64,000 nt of DNA from Bacteroidota bacterium (lineage in GTDB: Bacteria > Bacteroidota > Bacteroidia > Chitinophagales > Chitinophagaceae), in assembly GCA_023416995.1 (NCBI GenBank), contig JAEZGI010000069.1, positions 1 to 64,000 on the forward strand, read 5' to 3'. Made by a program: the position numbers and the translations under genes. The first letter of the stretch is position 1. Every line of letters begins with the position of its first letter. The notes beneath the pieces are model-generated. The model was given only the letters and a program-made list of their open reading frames with translations, did no database searches and was not told the DNA's origin. Below are positions 36,301 through 44,687 of the stretch, piece by piece.

Positions 36301-36448
36301 CGTTGCAACAAATCTTTTTATCATTCGTCATAAGGATAATAAATACGGTGATCCGGAATACTTATACAATAACACGGATGGATATCTCAGTTTCAGACAG
36401 GTACCACCATACAGATCGTACGGTTTCAACATTACCGCGTCCTTCTGA
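33389..36448 (+). CDS. SusC/RagA-family TonB-linked outer-membrane receptor
   Basis: This 1019-residue protein has a signal peptide (MKRFLFSVSALLALTFSYAQ), a carboxypeptidase-regulatory-like domain (about residues 22-92), a TonB box-like ELSEVVVTGALGI, a plug domain with VDGVPVPDISRLNPNDIESITVLKG, and a long beta-barrel ending in YGFNITASF with a terminal Phe. The family imports large ligands through the outer membrane with a SusD lid and TonB energy. The SusD gene follows 25 bases later. No glycoside hydrolase is linked in this unit. The PepSY neighbour hints at a metal chelate instead of a glycan. Confidence 0.92.
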   Translation: MKRFLFSVSALLALTFSYAQQVRISGIISSARSGLPLSGANVEVKGNTVNTASDAAGRFLIMAAIGQDLLISFQGYQSEVVRVTGSAEINIQMQESVDELSEVVVTGALGIKRSAREVGSGSQVVNNRELNQGKVINPLFGLSSKVSGLRINMYDSKVDPQIQITLRGTRSLSRTAGIDGRNPNAPIYVVDGVPVPDISRLNPNDIESITVLKGANAAALYGSEGVNGALMITTRTGSKGKGVVKFSNTTTFSNVYLLPPAQTTYGQGANGVYSPTQTESWGPAFDGSYRDFGGPLADGTQPQLLYAAPSRDNRLDLFNTGVNVQNDVSFSGGDEKSTYFMSAQHVNVNGIIPEDKNTRVGLRFNGARKFGKLNANYNLNYVFNNKNTTPDGPWIAAYQLPANFDFNSMKDWRNPNSQANPLYYFSPTGTSNLKNPFFQVDNIRDESKQQIINGKIELDYQFNGMVRAIYRLGLYSINDEMRSTTGKFEAPGTRNVNGSVSDATNNYRRLNSDVMLSFQKQMGDFETRLLVGQNLRSDYRKQTAIGASNLLYPEVFNPGSRIGELNGSVTITEYRSAAAYGELTTGYKDYLYLTLTGRNDWVSVLSPDNRSYFYPGVSTSFVFSDAIPALRQSRLLSFGKLFASWNKTGNVTLQPYQLNNTYSQSNGFPFGNVVGFLPGTINPNPDIQPEFVTSYEAGIQLGLFDRRMNLEASYIYSDSKGQIFNATTSAATGYRSARVNAGRLTNSIIELGLQADLIRSAGLRWNVGFNFTYINNQVKELYEGLDNINNFRQSYAVIGEAFPSLLVSDYKRDPEGRVVVDAATGDPIVAADNRLLGTLVPPYQMGVSTLATWKGFSLGAQFDWRMGGWLYSEIVPRMYTAGTDPRTAEYNREPFVWPNSVIETEPGKYESNTTKTTSGGGRAFWSKQGEVQINTVAKSDFFKLRELNLGYGVPSRLLGNQKLIRELSLSLVATNLFIIRHKDNKYGDPEYLYNNTDGYLSFRQVPPYRSYGFNITASF

Positions 36449-36473
36449 TCTTTTTACCTAAGTAATTATTACA

Positions 36474-37973
36474 ATGAAACAAATCTTTATATACATCACT
36501 ATCGTTTTAAGCTTTACATCATGCAAAAAGTTCCTTGATGTAAACGAGGATCCTAACAAACCGGTTTCAGGCACCTTGCCTTTAAAGGCTAAATTTCCTG
36601 CCGCACTGGTAAGTACCATGAACCAGGAAACTGGTCAGTTAAATCAGATCGGAGCATTATGGGGCGGTTATTGGGGAACTAACAATGATGGACTTGCATC
36701 ATTTATTGATCTCAAAACTTACAACGGACCTGCACTGCGGCATCAACGCGATGGAATTCCTGTTTGGGAGGATAGCTACACCAACCTGATGTATTACCAA
36801 TTGATAAGGGAAGAAGCAGATCTGTCCGGGATGCATTTTTATGCAGGTGCTGCTAAGATCATGCAGGGTTGGCATTTTTTAAGATTGGTTGATATCTATA
36901 ATAATGTGCCATTTGAAGATGCGCTTAAGGGTACACGTGAGCCGACACCAGTTTACGAAGATGGTAAAACTGTTTACGAAAAATCAATCGCCTTAATCAG
37001 CCAGGGAATCCAGGATATCAAAAATACAGTTCCGGGAACTGAAGCCGGTAGTGAGGATATTATGTTCCAGGGCGACAAAACGAAGTGGATTAAGTTTGCC
37101 AATACCATCAAACTCCGCGCTTTACTACGTCAAAGCGAAACTGATAATATCAATTTTGTTAATGATGAAATCAGGAAGATAATGCAGGAAGGCAGCGGTT
37201 TTCTCGGTGTTGGTGAAAACGCATTCATTAACCCGGGTTACCTGCTGACGGCAGGAAAAATGAATCCACTATGGGAAAGTTTTTACCGATCAGTACAGGG
37301 TGTAAGCACCTCCAACCGGGAAAATATTCGCCCAACAATATTTTCGATTGAACAATATGAGCAAAGAAATGATCCCCGTCTTGCGACCATGTTCGTAGAT
37401 GTAAATGGGCAATATAAAGGTGTGTTGTTTGGCAATCCTTCTACTTCGCCTGAATATGATAGGGCCAATACTTCCGCGTTTAAAGGTCCTTTGGAGAACG
37501 GTGGTCAGCCGGCGGGTATTTTCAAGTCTGCAACCCAACCATCAGTGCTGCTGGCTTCCTTTGAAAGTCTCTTTTTACAGGCAGAAGCTGCCGAAAGAGG
37601 GTGGATCGCTGGTTCTGCTGCCGCTTTTTATAATAGTGCAATAGAAGAATCCTTCAAATTTCATGGTGTGTTGAATGCCTATGCTGATTACATTAATCAA
37701 CCCACCGTAGATTATAACACAGTACCGGGTAAGATTGCTAATATCATCACACAAAAATGGCTGGCGCTGAATGGTCTGAACAGTATTGAGGCGTGGAACG
37801 ACTATCGCAGGCTTGGTGTTCCGGCAGTTCCGAATTCCCTTGATGTTCCCGCAGGTCAGCGTCCGTTACGATTGATGTATCCTGAAACCGAAAGAATGAC
37901 GAACAATGCTGAAGCAAGCAAACAAGGATCAGACGATGTAACATCGAGCCCGGTTTGGTGGGATAAAAATTAA
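36474..37973 (+). CDS. SusD/RagB-family outer-membrane lipoprotein
   Basis: This 499-residue protein has a lipoprotein signal with FTSC (Cys17) and the typical start KKFLDVNEDPNKP of the SusD_2 subgroup. The helical TPR-like core is visible (AAKIMQGWHFLRLVDIYNNVPFEDAL), followed by the ligand-facing insert and a C-terminal domain ending SSPVWWDKN. It would act as the surface lid of the adjacent SusC barrel. It ends the + strand unit. A hairpin at 37987-38023 follows it. Confidence 0.9.
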   Translation: MKQIFIYITIVLSFTSCKKFLDVNEDPNKPVSGTLPLKAKFPAALVSTMNQETGQLNQIGALWGGYWGTNNDGLASFIDLKTYNGPALRHQRDGIPVWEDSYTNLMYYQLIREEADLSGMHFYAGAAKIMQGWHFLRLVDIYNNVPFEDALKGTREPTPVYEDGKTVYEKSIALISQGIQDIKNTVPGTEAGSEDIMFQGDKTKWIKFANTIKLRALLRQSETDNINFVNDEIRKIMQEGSGFLGVGENAFINPGYLLTAGKMNPLWESFYRSVQGVSTSNRENIRPTIFSIEQYEQRNDPRLATMFVDVNGQYKGVLFGNPSTSPEYDRANTSAFKGPLENGGQPAGIFKSATQPSVLLASFESLFLQAEAAERGWIAGSAAAFYNSAIEESFKFHGVLNAYADYINQPTVDYNTVPGKIANIITQKWLALNGLNSIEAWNDYRRLGVPAVPNSLDVPAGQRPLRLMYPETERMTNNAEASKQGSDDVTSSPVWWDKN

Positions 37974-37986
37974 AATTAAAAAATTG

Positions 37987-38023
37987 AATGCCTGTCATGA
38001 GAAATATATTCATGACAGGCATT
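37987..38023. terminator. Strong hairpin between convergent susD and hemL genes, probable bidirectional terminator
   Basis: AATGCCTGTCATGA (37987-38000) and TCATGACAGGCATT (38010-38023) form a perfect 14-bp stem with a 9-base loop. It lies between two genes that face each other (SusD on + and HemL on -). There is no long T-tract on either side, so termination may need a factor. Its position makes terminator the best call. Confidence 0.65.
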
Positions 38024-38073
38024 TGAATTAAATTCAGTTAATACGATCCCTATTAAAGACTGGTGATAGAAAG

Positions 38074-39360
38074 TTAATCACCCTTCACAAACTCCGCACT
38101 CATTTCAACAGTGTAATCAAGATCTGAAATAGTGATTGCGTTGTTGAGAAACCAACTCTCATACGGAGACGGTGGAAGATAAATTCCACGGCTCAACAGG
38201 AAGTGGAAATAACGTTTGAAGCGTTCGTTGTCTGCATTCGCAGCCGAGCTGAAATCAGTAACTGGTTTTTCACTGAAATGTATGCTCATCATGGAGCCAA
38301 GTCTGTTGATAACAAAAGGCCGACCATCGCTTGTAAAGACTTCTTCCAACTTTTTATGCAGATAGGCGGTTTTGTCTGCCAGCTCTTCATAGATACCAGG
38401 ATTGGCTTTTAGTTCGCTAAGCATTGCAAAACCGGCAGCCATTGCCAACGGGTTGCCGCTTAAAGTTCCTGCCTGGTAAACGTTTCCCAGCGGTGATATG
38501 TGTTCCATGATTTCACGACGACCACCGAATGCACCAACCGGAAGTCCTCCACCGATTACCTTACCATAGGTGACAAGGTCCGCATCAACACCAAGTGTTT
38601 GTTGTGCGCCACCAGCCGATAATCGAAAACCAGTCATTACTTCATCAAAAATTAATACAATGCCTTCCCGGTCACAGATTCTTCGGAGCGCTTGCAGAAA
38701 ACCAGGTTCCGGTAAAATACAACCCATGTTTCCTGCAACGGGTTCAATGATGATAGCAGCTACTTCCCCCTTGTGTGATGCTACCAGTGTTTCCACGCCC
38801 TGCAGATCATTATAAGCGCAGGTAAGCGTATCAGTTGATACGCCAGCTGTTACGCCAGGAACTGTTTGGATATTCAATGTAGCTACACCACTTCCTGCTT
38901 TAACCAGGAACGCGTCAGCATGTCCATGATAACATCCTTCAAACTTTATAAACTTATTCCGGCCGGTATAACCGCGTGCGAGCCTGATAGCACTCATACA
39001 GGCTTCTGTGCCACTGTTAACCATCCGGACCAGGTCAACATTGCGAACCATTGATTTAATCAATTCGGCCATTTCAACCTCCAGCAAGGTGGGTGCACCA
39101 AAAGAGGTTGACTGCGCCGCTTTCGCGGTGATAGCTTTAATTACCGGGCCGTAAGCGTGTCCCAAAATCATGGGACCCCAACTTGCTATATAATCGATAT
39201 AACGTTTGCCATCGGCATCGTACATATATGCACCTTCGGCTCTCTCTATAAATACCGGGGTGCCGCCGACACTTTTAAAGGCGCGTACCGGCGAGTTAAC
39301 ACCACCGGGTATTGATTGTTGTGCGCGTTGAAAAAGTTGTTCGCTCTTGCTATATGACAT
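38074..39360 (-). CDS. hemL: Glutamate-1-semialdehyde 2,1-aminomutase
   Basis: This 428-residue PLP enzyme has the class III aminotransferase features: [44 protein letters not shown] and the PLP Lys in [18 protein letters not shown]. It converts glutamate 1-semialdehyde to 5-aminolevulinate, the second step of the C5 haem route started by HemA. It is the last gene of the hemA-C-E-F-B-L unit, 21 bases after hemB, and ends before a strong hairpin shared with the facing SusD gene. Confidence 0.95.
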   Translation of the reverse strand: MSYSKSEQLFQRAQQSIPGGVNSPVRAFKSVGGTPVFIERAEGAYMYDADGKRYIDYIASWGPMILGHAYGPVIKAITAKAAQSTSFGAPTLLEVEMAELIKSMVRNVDLVRMVNSGTEACMSAIRLARGYTGRNKFIKFEGCYHGHADAFLVKAGSGVATLNIQTVPGVTAGVSTDTLTCAYNDLQGVETLVASHKGEVAAIIIEPVAGNMGCILPEPGFLQALRRICDREGIVLIFDEVMTGFRLSAGGAQQTLGVDADLVTYGKVIGGGLPVGAFGGRREIMEHISPLGNVYQAGTLSGNPLAMAAGFAMLSELKANPGIYEELADKTAYLHKKLEEVFTSDGRPFVINRLGSMMSIHFSEKPVTDFSSAANADNERFKRYFHFLLSRGIYLPPSPYESWFLNNAITISDLDYTVEMSAEFVKGD

Positions 39361-39381
39361 GATAATGAATTAAAATTTTGT

Positions 39382-40359
39382 TCACGCGTTTAATAACTGC
39401 ACTGCAGGTTTCGCGAAATAGGTAGCAATCAGGTCGGCGCCGGCCCGTTTGATGGAGGTGAGTGTTTCAAGAACGGCTTTGTCTTCATTCAACCAACCCA
39501 TTTGTGCGGCAGCCTTTATCATCGCGTATTCACCGCTTACCTGGTATGCACTAACGGGCACGTCTACCTGGTCTTTTATTTCACGTATAATATCAAGATA
39601 CGATAAGGCAGGTTTCACCATAACGATATCTGCTCCTTCTTCCACATCCATCAGTGTTTCGCGTATTGCTTCACGTCTGTTGGCAAAATCCATCTGGTAA
39701 GTTTTCTTATCACCAAATCCGGGTGCACTATCTAACGCATCCCGGAACGGTCCATAAAAACATGATGCATATTTAGCACTATAAGCCATGATGCCCGTGC
39801 GTGTGAAGTTGTTTTCTTCCAACCCCTGGCGAATGGCCATGATTCTGCCATCCATCATATCGCTTGGTGCAACAAAATCTGCCCCTGCTTCCGCATGGCT
39901 GATACTCATTCGCACCAAAGCTTCAACGGTCGGGTCGTTCACTATTATTTCATTCTCAACAATCCCATCGTGTCCATAAGAAGAGTAAGGGTCAAGCGCC
40001 ACATCAGTCATCACCAACATTTCCGGAACTGCATCTTTGATCGCTTTGATGCTGGTTTGCATCAACCCGTTTTCGTTCCAGGCTTCCTGTCCGGTGTTAT
40101 CCTTTAAATCGTCACTGCATTTTATAAACAATAACACGCTGCGTATGCCGAGATCCCAGAGTTCTTTTACTTCTGTAATGATGAGATCGCGTGACATGCG
40201 GTAATAACCAGGCATGGAGGCTATCGGCGTTTTTACTCCGGCACCTTCGTCAACAAATAAAGGAGCTATAAAATCCCCGGGTGCGAGCGTTGTTTCTGCA
40301 ACCATGGCCCTGATTGCAGGCGATTGTCTTAAGATTCGATTTCTTCTGATTAACTGCAT
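39382..40359 (-). CDS. hemB: Delta-aminolevulinic acid dehydratase (porphobilinogen synthase), non-zinc type
   Basis: This 325-residue enzyme joins two 5-aminolevulinate molecules into porphobilinogen. The Schiff-base Lys residues are in AYSAKYAS and MVKPALSY. At the site where zinc-dependent enzymes have three Cys (DVxLCxY...GHCG), this one reads DVALDPYSSYGHDG (residues 119-132), so it should be the Mg2+/K+-using form. It lies 10 bases after hemF and 21 bases before hemL in the haem unit. Confidence 0.95.
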   Translation of the reverse strand: MQLIRRNRILRQSPAIRAMVAETTLAPGDFIAPLFVDEGAGVKTPIASMPGYYRMSRDLIITEVKELWDLGIRSVLLFIKCSDDLKDNTGQEAWNENGLMQTSIKAIKDAVPEMLVMTDVALDPYSSYGHDGIVENEIIVNDPTVEALVRMSISHAEAGADFVAPSDMMDGRIMAIRQGLEENNFTRTGIMAYSAKYASCFYGPFRDALDSAPGFGDKKTYQMDFANRREAIRETLMDVEEGADIVMVKPALSYLDIIREIKDQVDVPVSAYQVSGEYAMIKAAAQMGWLNEDKAVLETLTSIKRAGADLIATYFAKPAVQLLNA

Positions 40360-40369
40360 AATAAAATAT

Positions 40370-41302
40370 TTATACCCAGTCGCGCGGCTTCAGACAGGTT
40401 TGTAACAATTCGTCTTCAGGTGTGCCGGGCTCGGGTTGGAAATTATATTCAAAACGTACGGTGGGCGGCAGGCTCATTAAAATACTTTCAATCCGGCCAT
40501 TTGTTTTAAGACCGAAAATTGTTCCCCTGTCGTGTACAAGATTGAATTCAACATAGCGCCCGCGTCGTAATTCCTGCCATTTTTTATGCTGGGCTGTAAA
40601 TGGCGTATGTTTTCTTTTTTCTACAATGGGAAGATAGGCCGCAAGGAATGCTTCACCACATAACTGGCTGAACTGCATCCATTGATCAACGCTAAGACGG
40701 TCTTCACGCTGGTAGTCGTAAAAGATACCACCGATGCCGCGCCGTTCATTATTGCGGTGCCAGTTTACAAAATAATCGTCGCAATGTTTTTTGAACTCCG
40801 GATAAAGTGTGTTATTAAACTGGTCGCATACATTTTTATGTACAGCATGAAAATGAATCGCATCTTCTTCAAAAAGATAATAGGGAGTCAGGTCAGCGCC
40901 ACCGCCAAACCATCTGTCTATCAGTACTTCGTTTGTGTCGTACAATTCAAACATCCGGTAGTTGCAATGGATGGTTGGTACAAAGGGATTTGACGGATGA
41001 ATAACGATGCTGACGCCACAGGCAAACCATTTGTCGCCATCGATGTTCAGCTGTTTTTTCATTGGAGGTGTAACATCGCCGAACACCACAGAAGTGTTTA
41101 CGCCGCCTTTCTCAAATACGTTACCATTTGCAATTACACGCGTTTTACCCGAACCACCCTCAGCTCTTTCCCACAGGTCCTCTGCAAATCTTTCTTTTCC
41201 GTCAACGCTTTCAAGGCCGCTGCAGATTTTGTCCTGGAGGTTATGAATAATTTCTATCCACGCATTTCTGATAGTATGATCAGGAACGGCTATCCGGTTC
41301 AT
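40370..41302 (-). CDS. hemF: Oxygen-dependent coproporphyrinogen III oxidase
   Basis: This 310-residue protein matches aerobic coproporphyrinogen oxidase over its length: VNTSVVFGDV, IHPSNPFVPTIHCNYR, WFGGGADLTPYY, NERRGIGGIFYDY and RYVEFNLVHDRGTIFGLKTNGRIESILMS-type segments are all recognisable. It carries out the two O2-dependent decarboxylations that make protoporphyrinogen IX. Presence of HemF and absence of a HemN/HemG gene here fits an aerobic lifestyle. The gene is 13 bases after hemE. Confidence 0.95.
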   Translation of the reverse strand: MNRIAVPDHTIRNAWIEIIHNLQDKICSGLESVDGKERFAEDLWERAEGGSGKTRVIANGNVFEKGGVNTSVVFGDVTPPMKKQLNIDGDKWFACGVSIVIHPSNPFVPTIHCNYRMFELYDTNEVLIDRWFGGGADLTPYYLFEEDAIHFHAVHKNVCDQFNNTLYPEFKKHCDDYFVNWHRNNERRGIGGIFYDYQREDRLSVDQWMQFSQLCGEAFLAAYLPIVEKRKHTPFTAQHKKWQELRRGRYVEFNLVHDRGTIFGLKTNGRIESILMSLPPTVRFEYNFQPEPGTPEDELLQTCLKPRDWV

Positions 41303-41315
41303 GAGAAATAATTTA

Positions 41316-42341
41316 TTACCAACGATAATTTTTCACTGTATCAACAAATGCCCGCGCATGATCTACGGGAACATTTGGCAGGATGCCATGTCCGAGATTG
41401 GCAATGTGTTTCCCTTTGCCAAATGACGCCAGCATTGCATTCACTTCTTCTCTGATCACCGGGATGGGTGACAGCAGTTTTGCGGGGTCAAAGTTGCCTT
41501 GCAGGGCAACCCGATCGCCTGCAAATTGTCGTGCGAGATGTGGTTGAATACACCAGTCAATACCAAGTCCATGGGCCCCGGTATCAGCCATTGCACCCAG
41601 TGAATGCCATGCCCCTTTTGCGAACAGAATGAATGGCACTTCGTCTTTAAGGGCCTCAACAATTCTCCGCATATATTTCAGCGAATAGTTTTCAAAATCA
41701 GCAGGACCGAGCAGGCCACCCCAGCTGTCAAACAACTGCACAATATCTGCACCGGCTTTTACCTGCGCGCGCAGATAACGTATAGTCGTTTCCGTTATCA
41801 TGTTCAGCAGTGTGTGCGCCAGTTCGGGTTGGGTGTAACAAAATGCTTTGGCCTGGTCGAAAGTTTTCGATCCTTTTCCTTCAACCATATAACATAATAA
41901 TGTCCATGGCGAACCCGCAAAACCTATAAGTGGTATGCGATTGTTTAGGGCACGTTTGGTCATTGCCAGGGCCTCAAACACATAACCCAGGTGTTCCTGG
42001 ACATCAGGTATCTGAAGCTTCGTAAGATCCTGCCGGGTTTTAATGGTGTTCGGCAGAAACGGACCTTTGCCTTCCACCATCTGAACTTCAAGACCCATGG
42101 CTTGTGGCACAACCAGTATATCGGAGAAAATAATTGCTGCATCAACTCCAACCTGGTCCACAGGCTGCATGGTGATTTCGGTGGCCAGTTCAGGTTTCTG
42201 GCATCTTTCAAAAAAACTATAGCGGGCCTTCAGGGTTAAGTAGTCGGGCAGATATCTTCCTGCCTGGCGCATCATCCATACAGGTGTTCTTTCAACTTCT
42301 TCGCCGCGAAGTACCTTTAATATAAGATCGTTCTGAATCAT
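41316..42341 (-). CDS. hemE: Uroporphyrinogen decarboxylase
   Basis: This 341-residue TIM-barrel enzyme has the signature [17 protein letters not shown] at residues 19-35 and [20 protein letters not shown]. It also has a conserved Asp in the [14 protein letters not shown] region and [12 protein letters not shown] near the end. It decarboxylates uroporphyrinogen III to coproporphyrinogen III. It is 6 bases after hemC and 13 bases before hemF. The uroporphyrinogen III synthase gene (hemD) that would supply its substrate is not in the unit. Confidence 0.95.
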   Translation of the reverse strand: MIQNDLILKVLRGEEVERTPVWMMRQAGRYLPDYLTLKARYSFFERCQKPELATEITMQPVDQVGVDAAIIFSDILVVPQAMGLEVQMVEGKGPFLPNTIKTRQDLTKLQIPDVQEHLGYVFEALAMTKRALNNRIPLIGFAGSPWTLLCYMVEGKGSKTFDQAKAFCYTQPELAHTLLNMITETTIRYLRAQVKAGADIVQLFDSWGGLLGPADFENYSLKYMRRIVEALKDEVPFILFAKGAWHSLGAMADTGAHGLGIDWCIQPHLARQFAGDRVALQGNFDPAKLLSPIPVIREEVNAMLASFGKGKHIANLGHGILPNVPVDHARAFVDTVKNYRW

Positions 42342-42347
42342 ATTTTA

Positions 42348-43277
42348 TTAGACGGTTTTGAGTATTGTGGTCATGGAGTTAAGTATTGCACGTCCGCCGT
42401 TTGACAATACTTCTTCTCCAGCTAATCTTCCGAGTTCTGCAGCATCTGTTACGAGGCATTGTTTTTCAACTGAAACTGCCTGTTTACCATCAACCGAAAG
42501 GATATTGCCGCGGAATATCGCAGTTTGATTCTTTACTTCACAGATCGCTGCTATTGGTGTTGAACAACCGCCCATAAGCTGGCGTAAAAAATCTCTTTCT
42601 GCTTTTACACAAAGCGCTGTTGACGCATCATTGAAGTGGTTGCACGCTTCCAGGCAATATTCATCGGTTTGCCGGCAAACAACAACGATCGCTCCCTGGG
42701 CAGGGGCGGGTAACATCCAGTCTAACTCGATTGATTTTGCGGGTCGCACATGTATGCGGTCCACACCGGCTGCAGCGAAGATTGCTCCCTGCCAGTCGCT
42801 GTCGGCTACTTTAGCGAGCCGGGTATTGATATTGCCGCGAAGATTCTCCATTGTATGATTCGGAAACTTCCGCAGCCATTGTGCCCTGCGTCGGATGCTG
42901 CTGGTAGCTATCTTAGCCGGCGCTACTGCATCTTCAAGAAAATCGGCGTTGTCGCGAAACACGAGTATGTCTTTCCATGAGGCCCGCGGTAAAACGGCTG
43001 CCTGCTGTATGCCTTTAGGAAGTTGGGTCGGTACATCCTTCATAGAATGTACCACGATATCTACACGGTCGGCAAGTAATGCTATATCAAGACTACGGGT
43101 AAATATTCCCTGCACACCCATCTCATATAATGGCGTTTGCAGGTCGATATCACCTTCGCTTTTTACAAAAACAATTTCTGAAGAGTAACCAAAACTTTTT
43201 AGCAGTTCTGCCACCTGCGTAGCCTGCCAGGTAGCCAGTTCGCTTTGCCTGGTACCTATACGAATAACTCTGTTCAT
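42348..43277 (-). CDS. hemC: Porphobilinogen deaminase (hydroxymethylbilane synthase)
   Basis: From ATG 43277 the protein has 309 residues, starting MNRVIRIGTRQSELATWQA, the usual N-terminus. A longer frame from 43322 overlaps hemA and is less likely. The motifs VHSMKDVPTQLP, ATSSIRRRAQ and the dipyrromethane-cofactor Cys in LMGGCSTPIAA are all present. It joins four porphobilinogens into hydroxymethylbilane. The start lies 4 bases after the hemA stop. Confidence 0.95.
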   Translation of the reverse strand: MNRVIRIGTRQSELATWQATQVAELLKSFGYSSEIVFVKSEGDIDLQTPLYEMGVQGIFTRSLDIALLADRVDIVVHSMKDVPTQLPKGIQQAAVLPRASWKDILVFRDNADFLEDAVAPAKIATSSIRRRAQWLRKFPNHTMENLRGNINTRLAKVADSDWQGAIFAAAGVDRIHVRPAKSIELDWMLPAPAQGAIVVVCRQTDEYCLEACNHFNDASTALCVKAERDFLRQLMGGCSTPIAAICEVKNQTAIFRGNILSVDGKQAVSVEKQCLVTDAAELGRLAGEEVLSNGGRAILNSMTTILKTV

Positions 43278-43281
43278 GCCC

Positions 43282-44526
43282 TTAATTTTTACCCTTCGAA
43301 ATGAAATCGTGCACCACTTCAATAAACTGGCATCCGTGCAGATGCCCGGTACGCATTTTTAACGCCATTGAATTGATTACCTGTTGAATCTTTTCGTCAG
43401 AATTAGTTGTGGGCGAAGTTACACTATGCAGGGATGAGTAACTAGAATACAAACGGCACGATGAAAGTGTTTCGAGCCTTGTTTTAACTGCTTTAAGCAT
43501 CGGCACCTGGCGCCGCATAAGGTACCACTCCATTAATTCATCGCAATGTTTTGCAATGATGGCCCTTGCCTTTGGCATTTCTGCCCGACGCAGTTGTAAT
43601 GTCTGGTCCTTTAACTTAGAAAGTTCATCAACATTAACCAGTGTGATGCCCGCCATCTGCGCAGCACCGGGTTCAACATTATATGGAATAGAAAGATCGA
43701 TGATTAATTTGTTGCCTCCGTTTTCGAGGTGCGACATCCGGAGTGTCGGCTCAGGCGAATTGGTGGCAACCAGCACGATACCGGCGTTTCGGACCAGTGA
43801 AGGAAGGTCCGCCATGGATCCTGCCTTTAAGCCCAGTTCATCGGCAAGTGTCTGAGCTGTCGAATCCGTTCTGTTTACCAGGGTTACGTTTTTCGTACCC
43901 AGGTAATCAACAATATTTTTGCAGGTACTTCTACCAATCTTACCGGTACCAATCAACAAGATATTTTTATCCTGGATATCACTGATGTTTTCCCTGATAT
44001 ATTGCACGGCAGCAAAGGAAACCGATACGGTGCCACTGCTAAGCGCTGTACTGTTCTTAATTGTTTTGGAAGACTGAAGCACTGTATTTACGATGCGGTC
44101 AAGGAAGTTGCCTATAAATTGACGTTCGCGTGCAAATTTTACAGCTTGTTTCAACTGCCCGACGATTTCATAATCTCCAAGGATCTGGGAATCCAGACCG
44201 GCGCCGACTTCAAACAGATGTTCAATGGCATCTGAACCATTTTTGAGATAAGCCAACTGACGAAAAGTGTCGATATCGCCAACTGTCTGTGAACAGAGCA
44301 ACTCCACCAGCGCATCGGAAGACTCGGTGAACCCGTAAATTTCTGTGCGGTTGCAGGTTGAGAGAATGAAAAGCTCATCGATACCATAGAAAGCCGCCAA
44401 ATCAAGAATGGATGCATACTGCTCAGCGCTAACAGCAAACTGGCCACGGACTGAAGCGTCCGATTTTTTGTAATTGATCCCTGCTACATGAAATTTGGAT
44501 ATCTCTTTCGTAGTGTTTCCCGTCAT
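43282..44526 (-). CDS. hemA: Glutamyl-tRNA reductase
   Basis: This 414-residue enzyme has the catalytic Cys in LSTCNRTEIYG, the substrate-binding segment around GLDSQILGDYEIVGQLKQA, the NADPH motif LLIGTGKIGRSTCKN and the C-terminal dimerisation helix. It makes glutamate 1-semialdehyde from glutamyl-tRNA, the committed step of the C5 pathway. It is the first gene of the - strand haem unit and diverges from hemH. A TAnnTTTG-type -7 box lies just upstream on the - strand at 44550-44557. Confidence 0.95.
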   Translation of the reverse strand: MTGNTTKEISKFHVAGINYKKSDASVRGQFAVSAEQYASILDLAAFYGIDELFILSTCNRTEIYGFTESSDALVELLCSQTVGDIDTFRQLAYLKNGSDAIEHLFEVGAGLDSQILGDYEIVGQLKQAVKFARERQFIGNFLDRIVNTVLQSSKTIKNSTALSSGTVSVSFAAVQYIRENISDIQDKNILLIGTGKIGRSTCKNIVDYLGTKNVTLVNRTDSTAQTLADELGLKAGSMADLPSLVRNAGIVLVATNSPEPTLRMSHLENGGNKLIIDLSIPYNVEPGAAQMAGITLVNVDELSKLKDQTLQLRRAEMPKARAIIAKHCDELMEWYLMRRQVPMLKAVKTRLETLSSCRLYSSYSSLHSVTSPTTNSDEKIQQVINSMALKMRTGHLHGCQFIEVVHDFISKGKN

Positions 44527-44549
44527 CTAAGTTTAAGCTGTTCAGACTG

Positions 44550-44557
44550 CAAAAGTA
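44550..44557 (-). promoter_or_regulatory. Candidate -7 box for the hemA operon
   Basis: Read on the - strand, 44557 to 44550 spells TACTTTTG, an exact TAnnTTTG match, ending 23 bases before the hemA ATG. A canonical -33 TTTG at the right distance is not clear. The location in the hemA-hemH divergent gap supports it. Confidence 0.45.
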
Positions 44558-44662
44558 CTCCCAAACACTTTGAATACATAGTTTCCAAGTCATTCTACTG
44601 TCATATTATTGTTGCCGCAGCCAAACAATTCGGGGTGTTGCCTGTTTATCGCTGGCTGGGTG

Positions 44663-44670
44663 TAATTTCG
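44663..44670 (+). promoter_or_regulatory. Candidate -7 box for hemH-hemJ
   Basis: TAATTTCG at 44663-44670 is one base away from TAnnTTTG. A TTG at 44638-44640 stands 22 bases upstream as a possible -33 element, within the range known for Bacteroidota. The hemH ATG follows 17 bases after the box. Confidence 0.4.
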
Positions 44671-44687
44671 CGCCACAATCAAAAAAA

